Positions 34,882-44,487 of a DNA stretch of 64,000 nucleotides are shown piece after piece. This stretch comes from Pseudomonadota bacterium (GTDB lineage Bacteria > Pseudomonadota > Alphaproteobacteria > Sphingomonadales > Sphingomonadaceae): contig JAEZZI010000006.1 of the NCBI GenBank assembly GCA_023418595.1, forward strand, positions 1 to 64,000, given 5' to 3'. Both the position numbers and the translations under genes were made by a program. The notes below the pieces were generated by a model that worked only from the letters and a program-made list of their open reading frames with translations, had not been told where the DNA came from and ran no database searches. Position 1 is the stretch's first letter. Every line of letters starts with the position of its first letter.

Positions 34882-35889
34882 TTACGGTTTTGCGGCAACA
34901 TCCAGCACGATCTTGCCGATATGGTTGCCCGCATCCATGCGGGCGTGCGCGTCGGCGGCGCGTTCGAGCGGGAACCTCTTGTCCATCACCGGGCGCAACT
35001 GGCCCGACTGGACGAAGGGCCAGACGTTGCGCGCCAACTCATCTGCGACTAGCGACTTGAACGCGTTGTCGCGCGCGCGGAGCGTCGAGCCGGTCAGGAC
35101 CAGGCGTTTGCGCATGATTTCGAACAGCGGGACGTTCGCGATCGCGCCGCCCTGCACCGCGATCGACACATGACGACCTTCTTCGGTCAGGCATTGCAGG
35201 TTGCGGGGCACATAATCGCCGCCGACCATGTCGAGCACGGCATCGACGCCGCGGTTGCCGGTGATCCGCGAGACTTCAGCGACGAAATCCTGCGTCTTGT
35301 AATTGATCGCATGGGTTGCCCCGTGCGCCTTTGCCGCCGCGACCTTGTCGTCCGAACCGCAGGTGACGACGATTCGTATCCCGAACAACCGGCACAGGCT
35401 GATCGCCATCGTGCCGATGCCGCTGGTCCCGCCATGCACCAGCACCCAGTCGCCTTCGGTCGCATAGGCCCGCTCGAACAAATTGGTCCAAACGGTGAAG
35501 AGCGTCTCGGGGAGCGCCGCCGCCTCCGCCATCGACAGGCCGTCGGGCACGGTCAGGCACGATCCCACCGGCGCAACCGCATATTCCGCGTAACCGCCGC
35601 CCGCGATCAGCGCGCAGACCGGCTGGCCGATCATGTCGCGCTCCACGCCCTCGCCCAGCGCAACGATCTCGCCTGCGATCTCCAGGCCGGGAATGGTGGG
35701 TGCGCCCGGCGGCGGTGGGTACAGCCCCTTGCGCTGCATCACATCGGGACGGTTGACGCCTGCCGCGGCGACGCGGATCAGCACCTCGCCCGGCCCTGCT
35801 TGCGGCACCGGCCGATCCACGCATTCCAGCACTTCCGGCCCGCCCGGCGTGTCCGGGTCGATGGCGCGCATCGTCGTCGGTAAGGTCAT
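34882..35889 (-). CDS. NAD(P)H-quinone oxidoreductase, zeta-crystallin/PIG3 type
   Basis: 335 residues of the medium-chain alcohol-dehydrogenase superfamily without zinc: GVNRPDVMQRKGLYPPPPGA is the PIG3-type signature, followed by GLEIAGEIVALGEGV and the Rossmann motif H-G-G-T-S-G-I-G-T. Such enzymes reduce quinones with NADPH. The ATG at 35889 (MTLPTTMRAI) is used in place of the longer frame reaching 35952, which adds 21 residues of non-conserved sequence. Confidence 0.88.
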   Translation of the reverse strand: MTLPTTMRAIDPDTPGGPEVLECVDRPVPQAGPGEVLIRVAAAGVNRPDVMQRKGLYPPPPGAPTIPGLEIAGEIVALGEGVERDMIGQPVCALIAGGGYAEYAVAPVGSCLTVPDGLSMAEAAALPETLFTVWTNLFERAYATEGDWVLVHGGTSGIGTMAISLCRLFGIRIVVTCGSDDKVAAAKAHGATHAINYKTQDFVAEVSRITGNRGVDAVLDMVGGDYVPRNLQCLTEEGRHVSIAVQGGAIANVPLFEIMRKRLVLTGSTLRARDNAFKSLVADELARNVWPFVQSGQLRPVMDKRFPLERAADAHARMDAGNHIGKIVLDVAAKP

Positions 35890-36011
35890 GTCTGCGTGCA
35901 GCCCCCAAAGCGAACCAGTCTCTCTTTGGCACGAACCTGCGAGCCGCGCCAAGAGTCCGTCAAGGGAGCGAATGATATGGAATTACCTGCCCGTCTCGCC
36001 ATCCCCTCCAC

Positions 36012-36089
36012 CCGTTCGTTTCGAGCGAAGTCGAGAAACGCGTGCTTGACGCTTCGGTCACGTTTCTCGACTTCGCTCAAAACGAACGG
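36012..36089. repeat. Palindromic repeat, family A
   Basis: Two arms, CCGTTCGTTTCGAGCGAAG and its complement ending AACGAACGG, with a short centre (CGTGCTTGACGC). In a non-coding gap between the oxidoreductase and the DUF1192 gene. Confidence 0.85.
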
Positions 36090-36153
36090 ATTTTGTGGGG
36101 TTGGATGATGGCTAGCCGTTGACACGCGCGCCAATGCGGCCGAACCTTTCGTC

Positions 36154-36351
36154 ATGACCCCCGACGACGACCTTCCGACGCGCAAGGACGATCCGGTGTC
36201 GCTGCTCGCGCGACAGGATCTCGATCCGATGTCGGTCGCCGAGCTGGAAGCGCGCATCGCCGCGCTTGAGGGAGAAATCGCGCGATGTCGGCAGAAGATT
36301 GAAGCCGCCTTTAACCATCGCGCAAGTGCCGACGCGTTATTCAGGCGATGA
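36154..36351 (+). CDS. DUF1192 family small protein
   Basis: 65 residues: D-D-L-P then a MSVAELEARIAALEGEIARC coiled-coil-like segment with a conserved K-x-x-x-N-H-R-A-S-A-D near the C-terminus. This is the DUF1192 family common in alphaproteobacteria, of unknown function. It is 138 bp upstream of clpA on the same strand. Confidence 0.85.
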   Translation: MTPDDDLPTRKDDPVSLLARQDLDPMSVAELEARIAALEGEIARCRQKIEAAFNHRASADALFRR

Positions 36352-36489
36352 GCGTGGACGCACCGGACCGGGGCACATCGCCCGACAAGATCCGGCGCAC
36401 GGCCACCATGCTTGATGCGGGGCCACCGACTTCCGACATAATGGATGTGGGCCGCGCGTTCCCTGCGGCCCGAACGGAGACGTATTTCA

Positions 36490-38808
36490 ATGCCTAGCTT
36501 TGCCTCCGCGCTCGAATCCACGCTTCACAAGGCGCTGGAAGCCGCGTCCGCGCGCCGCCACGAATATGCGACGCTGGAGCACCTGTTGCTCGCGCTGGTC
36601 GATGACGAGCATGCCGCGCGGGTGATGAGCGCCTGCGGGGTCGAACTCGACGATCTGCGCAGCACCGTCGCGCATTATCTCGACACCGAACTCGACGCGC
36701 TGAAGGTGGAGGTCGCGACCGACCCCTCCCCCACCAGCGGGTTCCAGCGCGTCGTCCAGCGCGCGATCCTGCATGTCCAGTCCTCGGGCCGTGACGAAGT
36801 GACCGGCGCCAACGTGCTGGTCGCTTTGTTCAGCGAACGCGACAGCTATGCCGTCTATTTCCTGCAACAACAGGACATGAGCCGCCTCGATGCGGTCAGC
36901 TATATCTCGCACGGCGTCGGCAAGGGCGGCACGCCCACCGAAACCCGCGAAGTGAAGGGCGCCGAGGAGGAAAAACCGGCGAACGGCGAGGCGAAGGGCA
37001 AGGGCGAAAGCGCGCTCAAGCAGTTCACCGTCGACCTCAACGAAAAGGCAAAGGCCGGCAAGGTCGATCCGCTGATCGGGCGTGGGCCGGAGGTCGACCG
37101 GACGGTTCAGATCCTGTGCCGCCGCTCGAAGAACAACCCGCTCTATGTCGGTGATCCCGGCGTCGGCAAGACCGCGATCGCCGAAGGGCTGGCGCGCAAG
37201 ATCGTCGAAGGCGACGTGCCCGAGGTGCTCAAGCCCGCCGTCATCTATTCGCTCGACATGGGCGCGCTGCTTGCGGGCACCCGCTATCGCGGCGATTTCG
37301 AGGAGCGGCTGAAACAGGTCGTGACCGAGCTTGAAAAACTGCCGCACGCGGTATTGTTCATCGACGAAATTCACACCGTGATCGGCGCGGGCGCGACCAG
37401 CGGCGGGGCGATGGATGCGTCGAACCTGCTGAAACCGGCTCTGTCGGGCGGCACGATCCGCTGCATTGGCTCCACCACCTACAAGGAATTCCGCAACCAT
37501 TTCGAAAAGGACCGCGCGCTGCTGCGCCGGTTCCAGAAGATCGACGTCAACGAACCGACGGTCGAGGATACGATCAAGATCCTCGCGGGGCTGCGCTCGG
37601 CGTTCGAGGAGCATCATTCGGTCAAATACACGCCTGACGCGATCAAATCGGCGGTTGAACTCTCCGCACGCTACATCAACGACCGCAAACTGCCCGACAA
37701 GGCGATCGACGTGATCGACGAGGTCGGCGCGATGCAGATGCTGGTCGCCCCGTCGAAGCGCAAGAAGACGATCACGCCCAAGGAGATCGAAGCGGTCATC
37801 GCGACGATGGCGCGCATCCCTCCGAAAACCGTATCGTCCGACGACACCCGCGTGCTGGCGAACCTCCAGACCGACCTGAAACGCGTGGTGTTCGGCCAGG
37901 ACGAGGCGATCAACGTCCTGTCGTCGGCGATCAAGCTAAGCCGTGCGGGCCTGCGCGATCCCGACAAGCCGATCGGCAATTATCTGTTCTCCGGCCCCAC
38001 CGGCGTCGGCAAGACCGAGGTTGCGCGTCAGCTTGCCGAGATCATGGGCATTCCGCTCCAGCGGTTCGACATGTCCGAATATATGGAACGCCACAGCGTG
38101 TCGCGGCTGATCGGGGCACCTCCGGGCTATGTCGGTTACGACCAGGGCGGCTTGCTGACCGATGCGGTCGACCAGAATCCGCACAGCGTGCTGCTGCTCG
38201 ACGAGATCGAAAAGGCACATCCCGACCTGTTCAATATCTTGCTTCAGGTGATGGACAACGGGAAGCTGACCGACCATCACGGCAAGACCGTCGATTTCCG
38301 CAACACCATCCTCATCATGACCACCAATGCCGGTGCGTCGGACATGGCCAAGGAATCGATCGGTTTCGGCCAGATGACGCGCGAGGATGTGCAGGAAGAG
38401 GCGGTGAAGAAGCTCTTCACGCCGGAATTCCGCAACCGCCTCGATGCGATTGTGCCGTTCGGCTATCTGCCGCCCGAAGTCGTGGCGCGGGTGGTGGAGA
38501 AATTCATCCTCCAGCTCGAACTGCAACTTGCCGATCGCGGCGTCCACATCAGCCTGGACGAGGAAGCCAAGGCTTGGCTGACCGAGCGCGGTTACGACAA
38601 GCTCTACGGCGCGCGCCCGATGGGTCGGTTGATGCAAGAAAAGGTCAAACAGCCGCTCGCCGAGGAACTGCTGTTCGGCAAGCTGCTCCATGGCGGCGAA
38701 GTCACGGTCAAGCTGAAGGACGGTGCGCTGGCGTTCGAAATCATCCCCGCTCCGCCGAAAAAAGGCGGCAAGAAGGGTGGCAAGCGAACCGTGACCGCCA
38801 AGGCCTGA
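36490..38808 (+). CDS. clpA: ATP-dependent Clp protease ATP-binding subunit ClpA
   Basis: 772 residues. An N-terminal Clp-N repeat domain (HEYATLEHLLLALV) is followed by two AAA+ ATPase modules with Walker A GDPGVGKT at 221-228 and GPTGVGKT at 502-509, sensor and arginine-finger motifs, and a C-terminal ClpB D2-type small domain. ClpA unfolds substrates for ClpP. The start is the ATG at 36490, which gives the family's MPSFASALESTLHKALE. The adaptor clpS is not in this window. A strong terminator follows. Confidence 0.96.
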   Translation: MPSFASALESTLHKALEAASARRHEYATLEHLLLALVDDEHAARVMSACGVELDDLRSTVAHYLDTELDALKVEVATDPSPTSGFQRVVQRAILHVQSSGRDEVTGANVLVALFSERDSYAVYFLQQQDMSRLDAVSYISHGVGKGGTPTETREVKGAEEEKPANGEAKGKGESALKQFTVDLNEKAKAGKVDPLIGRGPEVDRTVQILCRRSKNNPLYVGDPGVGKTAIAEGLARKIVEGDVPEVLKPAVIYSLDMGALLAGTRYRGDFEERLKQVVTELEKLPHAVLFIDEIHTVIGAGATSGGAMDASNLLKPALSGGTIRCIGSTTYKEFRNHFEKDRALLRRFQKIDVNEPTVEDTIKILAGLRSAFEEHHSVKYTPDAIKSAVELSARYINDRKLPDKAIDVIDEVGAMQMLVAPSKRKKTITPKEIEAVIATMARIPPKTVSSDDTRVLANLQTDLKRVVFGQDEAINVLSSAIKLSRAGLRDPDKPIGNYLFSGPTGVGKTEVARQLAEIMGIPLQRFDMSEYMERHSVSRLIGAPPGYVGYDQGGLLTDAVDQNPHSVLLLDEIEKAHPDLFNILLQVMDNGKLTDHHGKTVDFRNTILIMTTNAGASDMAKESIGFGQMTREDVQEEAVKKLFTPEFRNRLDAIVPFGYLPPEVVARVVEKFILQLELQLADRGVHISLDEEAKAWLTERGYDKLYGARPMGRLMQEKVKQPLAEELLFGKLLHGGEVTVKLKDGALAFEIIPAPPKKGGKKGGKRTVTAKA

Positions 38809-38828
38809 CGTCAAGACGCCAAGCAATC

Positions 38829-38862
38829 AAGGGGGTCGGAAGCGAAACTTCCGGCCCCTTTT
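38829..38862 (+). terminator. Rho-independent terminator of clpA
   Basis: GGGG-G-TCGGAAG, loop CGAAA, CTTCCGG-CCCC, TTTT. Twenty bases after the clpA stop. Confidence 0.85.
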
Positions 38863-38918
38863 GCTTTCGCTCTCGCAATTTACCGATTATTTCCATCCCG
38901 CGCTCTAGCGTGCGCCGC

Positions 38919-40619
38919 ATGTGGGGTCGTGTCTTCCGGGGGCTATGGCTGGCGATGGTCGCGAGTGCGATCGCGCTCGGCCTCGCTGCGCCGGCCGCCG
39001 CGCAAAGCCGTCATATCGGGGACAAGGTCGAAGTCTGCGTGCGCCCGGCCGATGCGCCGGGTCTCGATGCGCATCGGCTGATCGCGGAAGCCGCCAGCTT
39101 CGACTGCACATCGCCGCAACGCAATTTCGGACCCGGCAATTACTGGGTGATCTCCAAACCGCTGTCCGCACAAGTCGGCGAAGACGGCCCGCTGCGCGTC
39201 CGCTCGAGCAGCCTGATTCAGCAGGCTACCACGCTCGACATCGTCTATGCCGATGGTGCGGTGGTCCGTCACCGCGCCGACCAACGGCAGATTTCCGCGC
39301 GCATCCAGCTCGGCGCGATTTTCCAGTTCGACGTACCCACCCGAGATGCGCCCGTCACGCGGCTGGTGTGGCGGATCGATGATGCGGCGAACATCCACGG
39401 CATCCTGCTGGGCGCGCGGATCGCCACGACCGACGAAGCCGCTAGCGCCAATCTGGGTCTCGGCGCGCTATATGCCGGATTTGCTGGTCTGGCGATCGCG
39501 CTGATCACTTACAATCTGGCGCTGTGGGTGGTGCTTCGCCAGCGGTTCCAGCTGGCCTATTGCGTCATGGCGGCACTGCTGCTCGCCTATTGCTTCACGT
39601 CATCGGCGGCGATGGCCTGGGTCTGGCCCGACATGTCCAATAACGTTCGCATACGCCTGAATTATGCGCTGCTGGGCGGCGCGGCGGCGTCCGCGCTCGT
39701 CTTTGCACGCAGTTTCTTCGAGCGAGAGGTGTTTTTCGGCTGGATGGGCCGCTTCACCAGCGTCGCGACGGTCGCGGTCGCGGCGGGTGGGCTGGTATTT
39801 CTGCTCGCGCCCGACGCCTATATCGCCGTTGCCGACAGCATTTTCGCCTGGGGCTTCGTCGCGGTGCTGGCGGTGATCGGGCCGATGCTGTGGCGCGCAT
39901 GGAAGGTGAAGAGCAATTATATCTGGCTGTTCGCCTTTGCCTGGGCAGCGCCGGTGGTAATGGCGGGCATGCGCTTTTCCCAGCATCTGGGGCTGATCCC
40001 GTGGCGATTCTGGATCGACAATTCGACGATCTTCGCGCTCGCCTTCGAAGCGTTGCTGTCGTCGGTCGCGATCGCCTATCGCATCCGGCTGTTGTCGAAG
40101 GAACGCGACTTCGCGGTCGCGCAGGAAGCGGTGCAGCGCAGATTGGCCGATACCGATCCGCTGACCGGCCTGCTCAACCGCCGCGCGTTCCTGCACCAGG
40201 CGATCGGACGGCCGGGCATGCAGCAATTGCTGCTGATCGACATCGATCATTTCAAGGCGGTCAACGAAACGCTGGGTCATGACGGCGGCGACGAAGTGCT
40301 GCGCGTGTTCGCGCGCGTCATGCGTCAGGTCGCGCCAGAGGGCGGGCTGGTCGCGCGGTTGGGCGGCGAGGAGTTCGCCCTGCTGTCGCCACCCGGCTCC
40401 GAAATCGATCCCGATGGCCTGCTCGCGCGGCTGCGCGCGGCGCGGATGCCGTTCGACCTGGACGTCACCGCATCGATCGGGGTGTGCCGCGGCGGCATCG
40501 CGCGCGAGGGCGACTGGAAATCGCTCTATCGCGCCGCCGATCGCGCGTTGTTCGATGCCAAGGCGGCGGGCCGCGACCGCGTCCGGCGCAGCGAAACGCT
40601 GCTGGCGGAGGCTGCCTGA
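38919..40619 (+). CDS. 7TM-DISM receptor-type diguanylate cyclase
   Basis: 566 residues: a signal peptide, a periplasmic beta-sandwich (7TMR-DISMED2-like, about residues 25-180), seven membrane helices (180-385) and a GGDEF domain. The active-site motif is G-G-E-E-F at 482-486, after D-T-D-P-L-T-G-L-L-N-R. The inhibitory I-site (RxxD five residues upstream) is absent: the residues there are A-P-E-G. It should make cyclic di-GMP in response to a periplasmic ligand, without the common feedback site. Stands alone downstream of clpA. Confidence 0.9.
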   Translation: MWGRVFRGLWLAMVASAIALGLAAPAAAQSRHIGDKVEVCVRPADAPGLDAHRLIAEAASFDCTSPQRNFGPGNYWVISKPLSAQVGEDGPLRVRSSSLIQQATTLDIVYADGAVVRHRADQRQISARIQLGAIFQFDVPTRDAPVTRLVWRIDDAANIHGILLGARIATTDEAASANLGLGALYAGFAGLAIALITYNLALWVVLRQRFQLAYCVMAALLLAYCFTSSAAMAWVWPDMSNNVRIRLNYALLGGAAASALVFARSFFEREVFFGWMGRFTSVATVAVAAGGLVFLLAPDAYIAVADSIFAWGFVAVLAVIGPMLWRAWKVKSNYIWLFAFAWAAPVVMAGMRFSQHLGLIPWRFWIDNSTIFALAFEALLSSVAIAYRIRLLSKERDFAVAQEAVQRRLADTDPLTGLLNRRAFLHQAIGRPGMQQLLLIDIDHFKAVNETLGHDGGDEVLRVFARVMRQVAPEGGLVARLGGEEFALLSPPGSEIDPDGLLARLRAARMPFDLDVTASIGVCRGGIAREGDWKSLYRAADRALFDAKAAGRDRVRRSETLLAEAA

Positions 40620-40677
40620 TTTTCTTGCGGCGGGCTGCGATCTCGCGTATCAATCCGCCCCTTGAGGGAGTGGTTCG

Positions 40678-40875
40678 ATGCAATCGCTGGACAAGCGCAA
40701 GGTGGGATTGGTCGCGGGCAGTGCGCTTGTCATCGCGCTCGCGTGGCAGACGCCGACCGCCAGCCTCGAAATCCAGACGCACGATGTGACCGACGTCGCC
40801 CCCAAGAAGATGGAAGCTGCGCTCGATCTCGGCATCGCCGCCTTTTCGCTGCTCATCACCTGGACCCAGCGCTGA
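40678..40875 (+). CDS. Small membrane-anchored hypothetical protein, 65 residues
   Basis: An N-terminal hydrophobic segment (VGLVAGSALVIALAWQ) and a C-terminal one (LDLGIAAFSLLITW). GAGGGA sits 8 bp before the ATG. Not recognised. Its position between the cyclase and fadD gives no functional clue. Confidence 0.6.
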   Translation: MQSLDKRKVGLVAGSALVIALAWQTPTASLEIQTHDVTDVAPKKMEAALDLGIAAFSLLITWTQR

Positions 40876-40969
40876 CGTCCCCGCACTGATGGGATCGACT
40901 TGACGCCATCTACTTGACGAGCGCGTAAAGAGGGTTGCGTTTGCTGCAACCCTGCTTACACTTGTGTCA

Positions 40970-42670
40970 ATGACTGATCCGGCACAGATCTGGCGCGAAC
41001 ATTATCTTCATCCGGGTCCGTGGGACCGCCCGTTCCCGCCGATGTCGCTGGTCGATCTGTTCGAGACGAGCGCCGCAAACCGCGGATCGGCGCCGCTGAT
41101 CGATTTCATGGGCCGCAAATACAGCTATGCTGAAACGCTCGACGGCGCCAACCGCGTCGCGTGCGGGCTGAAGGCGTTTGGATACGGCCCCGGCGACCGG
41201 ATCGGGTTGTTCCTGCCGAACGTTCCCCATTATCTCGCCGCCTACTACGGCATCCTCAAACTCGGCGCGACGGTGGTCAATTTCTCGCCGCTCTACACGG
41301 TCCAGGAACTGTCCGATCAGGTCGCGGATTCGGGGACGAAATTGCTGTTCACCCTTTCGGCGACCGCCTTGCTGCCGACCGCGGTCAAGGTGCTGGAGGC
41401 GAGCAACCTCGAACGGCTGGTCGTCGGTTCGGTCGCGGGTGCGCTGCCGCCTGCCAAATCCGTCCTCTATCGCCTGTTCAAGCGCAAGGAGGTCGCCGCC
41501 CGTCCCGACGATCCGCGCATCACCGCCTTTTCCGCGCTGATCGCCAATGATGGCGGCTGCGCGACGCCCGACATCGATCCCGCGACGCATCTGGCGCTGA
41601 TCCAATATACCGGCGGCACCACCGGCACGCCCAAGGGCGCGATGCTGACGCACCAGAACCTGTCGGCCAACGCGCGGCAGGTCGCGCAGCTCGACCCCGA
41701 AGTGGCGACCCGGCACGACAGGATATTGGGCGTGTTGCCGATGTTTCACGTCTTCGCCAACACCTGCGTCCTCAACCGCACGGTGGCGGTCGGCGGAGAG
41801 ATCGTGATGCTGCCCCGGTTCGAGGCGGGGCAGGTGCTGGTCGCGATCGACGCGACCAAGCCGACCGCGCTGCCGGGCGTGCCGACCATGTATCAGGCGC
41901 TGCTCGACCATCCAAAATTCGCGACCACCGATTTCTCTTCGCTGGAATTCTGCATTTCCGGCGGCGCGCCGCTTGCCGCCGAATTGAAGGCCAAGTTCGA
42001 GGCCGCGTCCGGCGCGCGCGTGATCGAGGGCTATGGCCTGTCCGAAAGCTCGGGCGTGGTGTCATGCAATCCCTATGAAGCGGAAAACAGGACCGGCACG
42101 ATCGGCCAGCCGATCGCGGCGACGCGCATCCGCTTGGTCGACAAGGAAGACCCCAGCCGCCCACCGCCCCAAGGTGAGCCGGGAGAGATCACCGTGTCGG
42201 GCCCACAGATCATGGCCGGATACTGGAACCGGCCCGATGCCGACGCAGAGGTATTCCTGACCGACCCCGACGGCACGCGCTGGCTGCGCACCGGCGATGT
42301 CGGACATATCGACGCGGACGGCTTCATCCGCATCGTCGACCGGCTGAAGGACATGATCGCGGTCGCCGGGTTCAAGGTGTTTCCCAGCCAGGTCGAAGCC
42401 GTCCTATATCGCCATCCCGCGGTCAGGGAGACGTTGGTGATCGGCATCCCCGACACCTATCGCGGCGAAGTCCCCCGCGCCTATGTCACGCTGAACGAAG
42501 GCCAGGAGGTGAGCGGCGACGAACTGAAATCGTGGCTCAATCCGCAACTCGGCAAGCATGAGAAAGTGGATGAGGTCGTGGTGCGCCTTACCATGCCAAA
42601 GACGATGATCGGCAAGTTGAGCCGCAAGGATCTGATCGCCGAGGTAATGGGTTCCTCGCAAACCAGCTAA
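40970..42670 (+). CDS. fadD: Long-chain fatty-acid-CoA ligase (FadD-like)
   Basis: 566 residues. The acyl-adenylate core motifs are present: YTGGTTGTPKG (AMP binding), GYGLSESSG, the TGD of WLRTGDVGHIDADG and the catalytic Lys in K-L-S-R-K-D near the C-terminus. Such enzymes activate fatty acids for beta-oxidation. The ATG at 40970 is used; a GTG six bases upstream is the alternative. Neither has a strong ribosome-binding site. A family D repeat follows. Confidence 0.88.
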   Translation: MTDPAQIWREHYLHPGPWDRPFPPMSLVDLFETSAANRGSAPLIDFMGRKYSYAETLDGANRVACGLKAFGYGPGDRIGLFLPNVPHYLAAYYGILKLGATVVNFSPLYTVQELSDQVADSGTKLLFTLSATALLPTAVKVLEASNLERLVVGSVAGALPPAKSVLYRLFKRKEVAARPDDPRITAFSALIANDGGCATPDIDPATHLALIQYTGGTTGTPKGAMLTHQNLSANARQVAQLDPEVATRHDRILGVLPMFHVFANTCVLNRTVAVGGEIVMLPRFEAGQVLVAIDATKPTALPGVPTMYQALLDHPKFATTDFSSLEFCISGGAPLAAELKAKFEAASGARVIEGYGLSESSGVVSCNPYEAENRTGTIGQPIAATRIRLVDKEDPSRPPPQGEPGEITVSGPQIMAGYWNRPDADAEVFLTDPDGTRWLRTGDVGHIDADGFIRIVDRLKDMIAVAGFKVFPSQVEAVLYRHPAVRETLVIGIPDTYRGEVPRAYVTLNEGQEVSGDELKSWLNPQLGKHEKVDEVVVRLTMPKTMIGKLSRKDLIAEVMGSSQTS

Positions 42671-42688
42671 ACGATTCTTCCCGCTCGT

Positions 42689-42766
42689 CGTCATTGCGAG
42701 CGTAACGAAGCAATCCAGAACGACCTTCGCGGTAAGCTGGACTGCTTCGCTGCGCTCGCAATGACG
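42689..42766. repeat. Palindromic repeat, family D
   Basis: Arms CGTCATTGCGAGCG and its complement CGCTCGCAATGACG, about 78 bp in total between fadD and the convergent dehydrogenase gene. The 'TCATTGCGAGCG' type is common in Sphingomonas spacers. Confidence 0.85.
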
Positions 42767-42787
42767 ATTGGCGGTCGCGAAATCCGT

Positions 42788-44143
42788 TTACTTGGCCATT
42801 ACCGCCTTCAGGTTCATGAACTCGTGCAGCCCCCACGGCCCCAGTTCGCGGCCATGCCCCGACAGCTTGATCCCCCCGAACGGTGCCTCGGGTGACGATG
42901 CGAGCATCTGGTTGACCGCGGTCATCCCGGCCTCCACCTCGCGTTCGAAGCGATCGCGCTCTTGGGCGTCGCTGGTCCAGACGCTCGACCCCAGACCGTA
43001 GGGGATGTCGTTGGCCAGCGATATCGCATCGTCAATGTCATTGGCGCGGAACAGCATCGCGACAGGGCCGAACAACTCCTCTTGCGCGATGTCGCTGTCG
43101 CGCGGCACGTCGGTCAGGATGCCCGGCTTCATCCACGCGCCGGCGCGGTCGATCTTCTCACCCCCGCGAAGCGTGGCACCGACTGCCTCGGCGCGCGCCA
43201 ACTGCTCCAGCACGGTATCGCGCTGCTCCTCGCTCGACAGCGGCCCCATATCGACTTCGCCCATTGGATCGCCGATCGTCACCGCGTCCATCGCCGCTGC
43301 GAATTTGTCGGCAAAGGCATCGTAAACCTGCGTATGGACGATCATTCGCTTGGCACAGATACACGATTGCCCGGCATTCTGGATGCGCGCCTTGACCGCG
43401 ACCTGTGCCGCTTCGTCGATATCGGCGGACGGCATGACGATGAACGGGTCCGACCCGCCGAGTTCGAGCACGACCTTTTTCAAATGCCTGCCCGCCGCCT
43501 CGGCGACCTTGGCGCCTGCGCCTTCGCTGCCCGTCAGCGTCACGGCAACGATGCGCTTGTCCGCGATCAGCCCGGCCACCTTGCCGGATTTGATGGCGAG
43601 ATTCTGGAACAACCCCTTCGGCGCGCCGCTTGCCAGCACCATTTCCTCGATCAGCGCGGCGCACCCTTGCGTCAGCGATGCGTGCTTCAACAGCCCGACA
43701 TTCCCGGCCATGATCGTGGGCGCGAGGAATCGCACCACCTGCCAATAGGGGAAGTTCCACGGCATGATCGCCAGCACCACCCCGGTCGGGAGCCAGATCG
43801 CCTTGGCATCGCCAGGCGCGCCCTCAACCGCCACTGGCTCGAGCAGCGACGGGCCATTATCGGCATAATAGCGGAATCCGGCGACGCATTTCTCGATTTC
43901 GGCAATCGCCGATTTCAGCGTCTTGCCCATTTCGCGAGTCGCGACTTCCGCCAGCCGCCGTTTGTTCGCCTCGAAGCTGTCGGCGATCGCCGACAACAGC
44001 TTGGTCCGTTCGGCCAGCGGAGAACCGCGCCATGTCCGAAACGTCTCCGCCGCCAGCGCCACGCGGCGTTCGACTTCCGCATCGTCGTGGATGGCGTGGG
44101 TTTCGCCTGCCGCTCCGGTCGCGGGATTGATGCTCGTGAACAT
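42788..44143 (-). CDS. NAD(P)-dependent succinate-semialdehyde dehydrogenase-type aldehyde dehydrogenase
   Basis: 451 residues with the ALDH motifs: N in PWNFPYWQV, E of L-E-L-G-G-S-D-P-F and C in Q-N-A-G-Q-S-C-I-C. The C-terminal part FGGIKLSGHGRELGPWGL is of succinate-semialdehyde dehydrogenase (GabD/YneI-type) style. The enzyme oxidises semialdehydes to acids. AGGAG lies eight bases before the ATG; a much longer frame upstream is a shadow of the xseB region. The exact substrate is not certain. Confidence 0.87.
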   Translation of the reverse strand: MFTSINPATGAAGETHAIHDDAEVERRVALAAETFRTWRGSPLAERTKLLSAIADSFEANKRRLAEVATREMGKTLKSAIAEIEKCVAGFRYYADNGPSLLEPVAVEGAPGDAKAIWLPTGVVLAIMPWNFPYWQVVRFLAPTIMAGNVGLLKHASLTQGCAALIEEMVLASGAPKGLFQNLAIKSGKVAGLIADKRIVAVTLTGSEGAGAKVAEAAGRHLKKVVLELGGSDPFIVMPSADIDEAAQVAVKARIQNAGQSCICAKRMIVHTQVYDAFADKFAAAMDAVTIGDPMGEVDMGPLSSEEQRDTVLEQLARAEAVGATLRGGEKIDRAGAWMKPGILTDVPRDSDIAQEELFGPVAMLFRANDIDDAISLANDIPYGLGSSVWTSDAQERDRFEREVEAGMTAVNQMLASSPEAPFGGIKLSGHGRELGPWGLHEFMNLKAVMAK

Positions 44144-44236
44144 GAAAAACGCTCCTGATCGCTCGATTGATCTTCCCAATGCGCGGTCCCTGGTCCGGGT
44201 TGCATAACCGCCCCGCCCTGCCGCATAGCGACATTC

Positions 44237-44482
44237 ATGACCGAAGAAACCGGAATCGCCGAACTCAGCTTCGAAGACGCGTTGAAGGAGCTGGAGGCGA
44301 TCGTCGCCCGGCTGGAAAGCGGCGAAGCGCCGCTGCAACAGGCCATCGACCTGTATGAACGGGGCGATGCGTTGCGCCGCCAGTGCGCCGCCCGGCTGGA
44401 CGCCGCACAGGCCCGGATCGAGGCGATCCGTACCGATGCGGGCGGCAAGGCCGTCGGCACCACCAGCTTCGCCGCGAACTGA
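44237..44482 (+). CDS. xseB: Exodeoxyribonuclease VII small subunit
   Basis: 81 residues, the standard size. Sequence begins MTEETGIAELSFEDALKELE and shows the LESGEAPLQQAIDLYERG heptad helix of XseB. With XseA (elsewhere) it degrades single-stranded DNA. It stands 5 bp before ispA, as is usual in alphaproteobacteria (xseB-ispA-dxs). Confidence 0.94.
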   Translation: MTEETGIAELSFEDALKELEAIVARLESGEAPLQQAIDLYERGDALRRQCAARLDAAQARIEAIRTDAGGKAVGTTSFAAN

Positions 44483-44487
44483 CCGCG

